Assembly: GCA_024516035.1 (NCBI GenBank)
Contig: CM044957.1
Coordinates: 5,538,374-5,602,373 of the forward strand
DNA: 64,000 nucleotides
Direction of reading: 5' to 3'
Source: Bactericera cockerelli
Taxonomy: Eukaryota > Arthropoda > Insecta > Hemiptera > Triozidae
Shown: positions 56,425 to 64,000 of the stretch, in pieces
How the letters are laid out: each line of letters begins with the position of its first letter
Numbering within the stretch: position 1 is the first letter of the stretch
The notes under the pieces: generated by a model
The model's input: the letters and a program-made list of their open reading frames with translations, nothing else
Database searches by the model: none
What the model was told of the DNA's origin: nothing
Translations under genes and position numbers: made by a program

Positions 56425-56555
56425 ACAGTCACAATCGTGATACCACAACTACTTAAACTCGCTTTACTAAATATTTGCTAAACTTGGGACTTGAACCACC
56501 GACCTCCAGGTTACAAGTCCGTCACCTTATCGATCGAGCTACTGAGGTCGATGTA
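56425..56555 (-). mobile_element. SINE D
   Basis: Minus-strand head GACCTCAGTAGCTCGATCGA, GACTTGTAACCTGGAGGTCG, then CCAAGTTTAGCAAATATTTA body. A related plus-strand head with a different anticodon arm lies at 56085-56215. Confidence 0.82.
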
Positions 56556-56936
56556 ACATTGGTAACTATACTAACTATGTATCTATAACTGTGACTACTT
56601 ATAAATAACAAAGATACAAAGTCCGTCCATATATTTCTCTTTCTTATATAGAAATAATAAGTAGAGTTCAAGAGGGTAGAGTGGACTCTCAAGTGAACCG
56701 GGTTCGATTGCCGGCGTGGTCGAATTTCTTCGGCTCTATACTTGGACGTACTTGGATGATACGTGCGTAAGCTTGAACTTGACCTGGCACACTGCCGTGA
56801 GTACCCAGATAATATATTTAATAGGTGCGTTAAAGAGTAGCTACGAAATATTATAATATAGCGTGACTACGGAAGTATACGTATTATTATGAATTATGAC
56901 TATGACGTATGAAATGGACCTAGTACGTAGGTAATG

Positions 56937-58053
56937 ATCCCACAAAAAACTACCGTTAAAAAAAGGGCCAAGTTCCAGAACTCCTATCCAAAAAGGTTTC
57001 GCCAATGAATGCAGTGATATCTTGTTGCGGCCAAGTTGTCTTGGTACTAAACTATTTCTTTTTTTTTAAACCCGTTTTCTGAGTTCCTCATTTTGTATGT
57101 TTTAACTTCAAACTATCCTCTAACTTGGCCAGTTTCGCTCCTTGTGATGGTTATATTTTCATTTTGAACCTATACATATAGTGGTAATATTCTATACAAC
57201 CGATAGCATAAAACTGGCCAAGTTAGAGGATAGTTTGCAGTTAAAAACATACAAAATGGAGAACTCAGAAAACGGGTTTTAATAAAAAGAAATAGTTTAG
57301 TACCAAGACAACTTGGCCGCAAACAAGATATCACTGCATTCATTGGCGAAACCTTTTTGGATAGGAGTTCTGGAACTTGGCCCTTTTTTTAACTTTAGTT
57401 TTTTGTGGGATATCATTACTTTTTGTAAATGTAAATGGTTCGTTTCACAGAATGTTTCATTATTTTTTTATTAAAAATTTCAGGATTCTTCACTTTAATA
57501 TGCTTCCTAAAACGACACCGTTTAACAGCAGAAATAGTGCGAAAGTTCCAGTTTTCAGATTTTTCCCTATATTTTTTCAATAAACCCTACCATCATGCAA
57601 AATTTCAGCTTTGTTGGTAGTAGGGAAGTACCTCATAATTTATATACATAATCTAGTATATTTCCTCCCTAAAATAACACCGTTTAACAGCATGATAAGT
57701 GCGAAAGTTCCGGTTTTCAGATTTTTCCCTGTACTTTTACAATGAACCCTAGCACCATACAAAATTTCAGCCTTCTAGGTAGTCGGGAAGTGCCTCATAA
57801 TTTTGATGATCTGTCAGTCAGTCAGTATCAAAATTCCAAATTTCAAAATATCATTCCTCTGAAAGTTTATTGCATAGAGTCTTGAAATTTTTAATGTCTT
57901 TTTAATGATATTAGGGCAATCTCTGTTCCAAATTTCATATCTCTATGATCAATTGAACCAAAGATATAAGGGTGTACCGGGTGAATTGGTTCGTGTAAAG
58001 ATACACTGCCGTGCTTGCTGGAACTTGCCTGGCGCACTGCCGTGCGCTCAGAT
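56937..58053 (+). mobile_element. Composite element, copy 2
   Basis: Starts at the same ATCCCACAAAAAACTACCGT, with the same palindrome (to 57411), only two to three tandem units, a short GTCAGTCAGTCAG, and ends at the same CGTGCGCTCAGAT as copy 1. The shared start and end define the element's limits. Confidence 0.82.
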
Positions 58054-58257
58054 TTTAACTGTATAAAAATGTGTTGACTGTATTAGAGATTTGAAACAAT
58101 AAAATAAAAGTAGGTATCTATCGAAAAAAATCCCTGCAGGCCAGTGAATAACTTTAGATTTTATCAATGAACTATTGTACACTATAAATCACGAAAATAA
58201 ATATCTACATCCAAATTCGCTGTCTGCTCTCAAAATTTTAGTTAAAATTTTTTATAA

Positions 58258-58405
58258 GTTATCATATTATTGTGTTAATCACTTTCGCGATACCACATCT
58301 ACTCAAACTCGCTTCACTAAATCTACGCTGAAACCGGGAATTCAACTACCGACCTCCAGGTTACAAGTATGCCGCCTTATCGATCAAACTACTGAGGTCG
58401 GTAAA
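58258..58405 (-). mobile_element. SINE D
   Basis: Complete minus-strand copy; complement of ACCGACCTCAGTAGTTTGAT at the head and of GTGATTAACACAATAATATG at the tail. Confidence 0.82.
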
Positions 58406-58531
58406 AAAATAAGCAAAACACCAAGTCCTGAAGATTGTGTATATTCTATGTAGCGTGTCGCGGATTTGGTTTATTTGGACAAAAAATGTTTTATTGACGT
58501 AACGAATGTTTCATTTAACGGAGAAAAAAAA

Positions 58532-58680
58532 CGTTATCATATTTTTGTGTTAATCACTTTCGTGATACCATAACTACTCAAACTCGCATTACTAAATCCA
58601 CGCTGAAACCGTTACTTGAACTACCGACCTCCAGGTTACAAGTCCGTCGCCTTACTGATCAACCTACTGAGGTCGGTTTA
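58532..58680 (-). mobile_element. SINE D
   Basis: Second complete minus-strand copy, 130 bases from the previous one and in the same orientation, with ACGCTGAAACCG in the body of both. Confidence 0.82.
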
Positions 58681-59034
58681 ACGAAACAAATGTTGCTGAT
58701 ATAGACGACATGAAAATTTGTTTTTCCACCACAACACAGAGCGTGCCGATAATCTATACTTCATGAATATTTGGAACAACGAAGATGCATTAGTTTTCCC
58801 AAGGGTTCAATGACTTCAATGGCTCGTGAAGAAAAAGCCCAAGTTATCACGATGGATGATCGCAGGAATATTTGGTTCAGGAAGAGCCAGCTAACAGTTG
58901 ACTGGAGACCATCACTCAGCCCCAGTTGTAGCCAAGCTCGTAACAACAACACCAACAACAACAGCATGTGATACAATCAGAATATTGACAAGAGAAGAAG
59001 AGATGGGTTGGCAATGGAGATATTTGTCTTGGGG

Positions 59035-59640
59035 ATTTTTAATTGTTTTACGCTGCCTATGATGATGTGTTTCAAGGCTACTTTTAGGTTAAAATAGGGG
59101 ATTTTTTTCAACAAACTTGTATACTTAGGGCGAAATTAATAGACAAAATCGATAATTTAAGTATTTCCTTAGCTTCGGTTTTCCTCATCTAAGACAGTAC
59201 GCAATCTCAGACGCAGTGCCACAGAGGTATTACAAAAACGTCTATTAATTTCGGCCTTACTTTATCAGCAGGAAAAAAATATTATCCGTGATTTGTTTTG
59301 AATGACCTTTCAAATTTTGAACGCCAAAAATGAAATAGTACTACGCAACAATAATTAAAATGAGTCGTCAAGTCATCATAAATCTAATAACTATCAGTTA
59401 TCTTCTTTTTTTAAATTGTGAAACTAAAAAAAGTGAGTTTACATTAAATTTATTAGTACTTGAAAACAAATTTATTTCGATAAATAATTATAGATTTTTC
59501 TTTAAAATCAATAATACGATATAATACGTAACTAAAAATACTTAGTTTGTTTATATTGAAAAAATACTTCTTTGCAATTCATTAAAAAATTAATATATAG
59601 TTTGTTAAAAGTCTATTAAATTGCTTTGGTTTTTCATTTG
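59035..59640. other. AT-rich sequence, nothing recognised
   Basis: Precedes the 59.6-61.2-kb minisatellite. No exon, SINE or inverted repeat visible. Confidence 0.4.
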
Positions 59641-59644
59641 CAGT

Positions 59645-61232
59645 CTTCAAAATCACAAACGGTATTAGTCAAATCAAAATCTCCAGTCTACAAAATCATC
59701 AGTTCAAAATAAAATCAAAATCTGCAGTCTTAAAATCATCAGTTCAAAATAAAATCAAAATCTGGAGTCTTCAAAATCATCAGTTCAAAATAAAATCAAA
59801 ATCTGGATTCTTCAAAATCATCAGTTCAAAATTAAATCAAAATCTGGAGTCTTCAAAATCATCAGTTCAAAATAAAATCAAAATCTGGAGTCTTCAAAAT
59901 TATCAGTTCAAAATTAAATCAAAATCTGGAGTCTTCAAAATCATCAGTTCAAAATAAAATCAAAATCTTGAGTCTTCAAAATCATCAGTTCAAAATAAAA
60001 TCAAAATCTGGAGTCTTCAAAATCATCAATTCAAAATTAAATCAAAATCTGGAGTCTTCAAAATCATCAGTTCAAAATGAAATCAAAATCTGGAGTCTTC
60101 AAAATCATCAGTTCAAAATAAAATCAAATTCTGGAGTCTTCAAAATCATCAGTTCAAAATTAAAACAAAATCTGCAGTCTTCAAAATCATCAGTTCAAAA
60201 TTAAATCAAAATCTGCAGTCTTCAAAATCATCAGTTCAAAATAAAATCAAAATCTGGAGTCTTCAAAATCATCAGTTCAAAATAAAATCAAAATCTGGAG
60301 TCTTCAAAATCATCAGTTCAAAATAAAATCAAATTCTGGAGTCTTCAAAATCATCAGTTCAAAATTAAATCAAAATCTGGAGTCTTCAAAATCATCAGTT
60401 CCAAATAAAATGAAAATCTCCAGTTCCAAATAAAATCAAAATCTCCAGTCTACAAAATCATCAGGTCAAAATCTCCAGTCTACAAAATCATCAGGTCAAA
60501 ATCTCCAGTCTACAAAATCATCAGGTCAAAATCTCCAGTCTACAAAATCATCAGTTCCAAATAAAATCAAAATCTCCAGTCTACAAAATCATCAGTTCAA
60601 AATCTGCAGTCTTCAAAATCATCAGTTCCAAATAAAATCAAAATCTCCAGTCTACAAAATCATCAGGTCAAAATCTCCAGTCTACAAAATCATCAGGTCA
60701 AAATCTCCAGTCTACAAAATCATCAGGTCAAAATCTCCAGTCTACAAAATCATCAGTTCCAAATAAAATCAAAATCTCCAGTCTACAAAATCATCAGTTC
60801 AAAATCTGCAGTCTTCAAAATCATCAGTTCCAAATAAAATCAAAATCTCCAGTCTACAAAATCATCAGTTCAAAATCTCCAGTCTACAAAATCATCAGTT
60901 CCAAATAAAATCAAAATCTCCAGTCTACAAAATCATCAGGTCAAAATCTCCAGTCTACAAAATCATCAGGTCAAAATAAAATCAAAATCTCCAGTCTACA
61001 AAATCATCAGTTCAAAATCTGCAGTCTTCAAAATCATCAGTTCCAAATAAAATCAAAATCTCCAGTCTACAAAATCATCAGTTCAAAATCTGCAGTCTTC
61101 AAAATCCAGTTCCAAATAAAATCAAAATTTCCAGTCTTCGAAATCATCAGTTCAAAATAAAATCAAAATCTCCCGTCTACAAAATCATCAGTTCAAAATA
61201 AAATCAAAATCTCCAGTCTTCAAAATCATCAG
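59645..61232. repeat. 1.6-kb two-part minisatellite (41-bp and 30-bp units)
   Basis: The first half is about 17 units of 41 bp (AAAATCATCAGTTCAAAATA, AAATCAAAATCTGGAGTCTTC in part). The second half has shorter 30-bp units (AAAATCATCAGGTCAAAATC, TCCAGTCTAC) mixed with 41-bp ones. The second half has a higher-order period: a block of four 30-bp units plus longer ones recurs near 60460 and 60660. The repeat ORF at 59968-60204 is spurious. Confidence 0.93.
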
Positions 61233-61719
61233 GTAAGAGAACAAATGATTGCCTCCTTTTTTTCAGATTTTTGATGACTTGACTGAGACAAAAATTCGCA
61301 TTTAAAAAGATAAAGGTCATTCAAAGAAAGAGTTAATTATTGGGTACAGAGACGTTTTTGTAATTTTGTTAAATTAATATAAAATTGTACAAAATTTTCA
61401 AATGAATATTAAAATAGAAATTTTGTATTGTTATTTTGTGTTTGCACCAAACGGCACTTGCACACGGGAAAAAATGTCCGATTCTATTGTAAATATATCA
61501 TTCAAGCCATTTCTGGGATCAAAACCACCAAAAACGAGCTTCAAATATCTTAAAAAGCCTACGAAAGTTGCCTAAGCAACATGGCTAAGGCTCAGAGGAT
61601 CAAGAAAGAGACTTGTATTTTATTGTTATTTTTTTATGTATTGTTTTTGACATTTTCATGTCTTTGCTCTGGCACATAACCAAAATTATGTGACGAAATT
61701 ATGTAACGAAATTATGTAA

Positions 61720-61835
61720 CGAAATATTGAATTGTAAAGGGAGAGAAGAGGGAAAGTGTGTGTCATGCGCACAATGGCGAAGTATTGAATTGTAGAGGGA
61801 GAGAAGAGAGAAGGTATGTGTCATGCGCACAATAC
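61720..61835. repeat. ~67-bp direct duplication
   Basis: GTATTGAATTGTAGAGGGAG, AGAAGAG and GTGTCATGCGCACAAT occur twice, at about 61725-61780 and 61782-61834. Confidence 0.8.
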
Positions 61836-61965
61836 GAAATTTGGTCAGTTGGGTTTTGGACCTTGAATAGTAAAGATGAAAATGTCCCAATGGTTGCAGA
61901 CTCGTATGCAAGCGTTTTTTTAAACAAAAATTTAACATCGCTTTCAACTGCATGATCATATCAGT

Positions 61966-62050
61966 AGTCACCGTGGCAGAGTGAGTTAGCGCGCTAGGCA
62001 TTGTACGCATGGTGACCTGGGTTCGATTCCCAGCGGGTCAGGAATTTTTT
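61966..62050 (+). mobile_element. SINE F head
   Basis: CACCGTGGCAGAGTGAGTTA, GCGCGCTAGGC, ACCTGGGTTCGATTCCCAGC: a tRNA-like head with boxes A and B but no recognisable tail. Directly upstream (61927-61962) is a fragment of the 5S SINE tail. Confidence 0.72.
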
Positions 62051-62408
62051 ACTATGAATATAAGATTAAATTAATTAACCACTACTTTTTTCTATTCAGG
62101 TGTCAAAAATGATGCCAATCCAAATCTTAAAAAACAAAGTACTAGAATCATCGAAATTTTGTTGGCTTTCTGCAAAATTGTTCAGAATCAACTCATCTTA
62201 AACAGGAAAAAAGTACTGACCTGAAGAATAAGCCAAAGTCGGACTTTTTCAGAAAGTTGCAAAAAATCACTTTGTGCAGTTACGAAGGCGAATCCGAAAA
62301 AAACGGATTGCAGATCCGGGCTGGAAATGTCGTCAGTAATCTACCATTAACGGGTGTAAACGTTTTTTTTTATTAGCATTTACTATGTTTTTTGTGTATT
62401 AATTTTAT

Positions 62409-63172
62409 TCGCCAATGAATGCAGTGATACCTTGTTTGCAGCCAAGTTATCTTGCTACTAAACTATTTCTTTTATTAAAACCCCTTTTCTGAGTACCTCA
62501 TTTTGTATGTTTTTAAATGCAAACTATCCTCTAACTTGGCCAGTTTCGCTCCTTGTGATGGTTTTGTTATTCTGTACCTATACATATAGTCGTAATATTC
62601 CATACAAACGATGGCATAAAACTCAGAAAACAGGTTTTAATAAAAGAAATAGTTTAGTACCAAGATAACTTGGCCGCAAACAAGATATCACTGCATTCAT
62701 TGGCGAAACCTTTTTGGATAGGAGTTCTGGAAATTGGTCCTTTTTTTAACGATAGTTTTTTGTGGGATATCATTACTTTTTGTAAATCATGCACAGCTCA
62801 GCACATGCAGTTTCATTATTTTTATTAAAATTTTTAGGAATCTTCACTTTATGCTCCCTAAAGCGACACCGTTTAACAGCAGAAATAGTGCGAAAGTGCC
62901 GGTTTTCAGAAATTCCCTGTATTTTTACAATAAACCCTAACACCATGCAAAATTTCAGCTTTGTAGGTAGTAGGGAAGTACCTCATAATTTATATACATA
63001 ATCGAGTATATTTCCTCCCTAAAATAACACCGTTTAACAGCATGATAAGTGCGAAAGTTCCGGTTTTCAGATTTGTCCCTGTACTTTTACAATAAACTCT
63101 ACCATCATGCAAAATTTCAGCTTTCTAGGTAGTAGGGAAGTGCCTAATAATTTAGATCCATAATCGATTATA
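62409..63172 (+). mobile_element. Composite element, copy 3, 5'-truncated and interrupted by a foldback
   Basis: Begins within the left arm (TCGCCAATGAATGCAGTG), has a shortened loop and arm, and two tandem units. It is broken at a TA by the 63173 foldback. The unit text before the break (ATCCATAATCGATTA) continues in copy 1 as TATATTTCCTCCC. Confidence 0.82.
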
Positions 63173-64000
63173 CAGGGTGGGGCAAAAGTCTGGAAACCCC
63201 TGAATAACTTTCGAATGGCTTCTTCGGTAAAATTAAAATTTTGTATGGTAAACCAGGCTAATAAGACCTTCCTTTAGAGTGGGGTCGATTTTTGTTGTCG
63301 GGGCCAGGGGGGCAAACTTCATTTTTTTAAATACGGACCCCCACCTTGCGATACATTTTTGGAAAGGTCTTTAAATAAGAAATACATTGGTGCAAATTTT
63401 ATTTTTTAAATATTAACTGTTTGCAAATGGCGTCCAACTTTGTGTATGCAGTAAAGTCTGGAAACCCCTGAATATCTTTCGAAAGGGCTTTCTCAGTAAA
63501 TTTAAAATTGTGTACGGTAATCCTTGGTAATTAGACCTTTTATTAGAATAGGACCGATTTTTTTTACCGGCCCCCATGTCGGGGCCAGGGAGGCCAACTT
63601 CATTTTTTTAAATACGAAAACCCAACCTTGCGATACATTTTTGGAAAGGTCATATTACTCCGACTTACCGTGCACAATTTTAAATTTACTGAAAAAGCCC
63701 TTTCAAAAGATATTCAGGGTTTTCCAGACTTTACTGCATACACAAAGTTGGACGCCATTTGCAAACAGTAAATATTTAAAAAATAAAATTTGCACCAATG
63801 TATTTCTTATTTAAAGACCTTTCCAAAAATGTATCACAAGGTGGGGGTTCGTATTTAAAAAAATGAAGTTGGCCCCCCTGGTCCCGACATGGGGGCCGGT
63901 AACAAAAATCGACCCCACTCTAAAAGAAGGTCTTATTAGCCCGGTTTACCTTACAAAATTTTAATTTTACCGAAGAAGCCATTCGAAAGTTATTCAGGGG
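63173..64000. mobile_element. Foldback element with nested inner palindrome, cut by window end
   Basis: TA then CAGGGTGGGGCAAAAGTCTG at left. The arm 63173-63440 is matched in reverse complement by about 63735-64000. The middle (63440-63735) is itself an inverted repeat whose ends (AAAGTCTGGAAACCCCTGAA) repeat the outer end. The right terminus lies beyond the window. Confidence 0.88.

Overview
This is a eukaryotic, almost certainly arthropod (probably insect) genomic window: AT-rich, intron-bearing, and dominated by short interspersed repeats, foldback elements and minisatellites. No prokaryotic or viral gene is visible. I cannot name the species. The only complete gene has the sequence style of insect pancreatic-lipase-like genes.

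Coding content is confined to the first 16 kb. At 903-1034 (+) lies the last coding exon of an unidentified gene that starts outside the window. Tail-to-tail with it, at 5680-16084 (-), is a nine-coding-exon gene for a secreted 534-residue pancreatic-type triacylglycerol lipase. It has an intact Ser/Asp/His triad, an intact lid loop and a C-terminal PLAT-like domain. All exon phases join without a frameshift. Its introns hold a 45-bp minisatellite made of repeated splice-acceptor sequence, a GA microsatellite, nested SINEs, a hairpin element and a decayed non-LTR retrotransposon tail.

From 16.1 to 64 kb I find no convincing host gene. The sequence is a mosaic of: (a) at least six tRNA-headed SINE families, called A-F here; (b) a SINE family with a 5S-rRNA-derived head; (c) at least eight TA-flanked elements with CAGGGTG-like ends, several of them near-perfect palindromes, one still carrying the C-terminus of a mariner-type transposase; (d) a 1.35-kb element with 8-bp target duplications inserted into a SINE A copy; (e) three copies of a composite element made of a 5' palindrome, tandem units of about 160 bp and a conserved tail; (f) minisatellites of many periods (17, 37, 45, 60, 71, 75, 30-41 bp).

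Nested insertions give a relative chronology: SINE E in SINE D, SINE A in SINE B, SINE B in a TA element, the 8-bp-duplication element in SINE A, and a foldback in the composite element. Names such as 'SINE A' are local labels, not database names. All family assignments come from reading motifs, not from searches.
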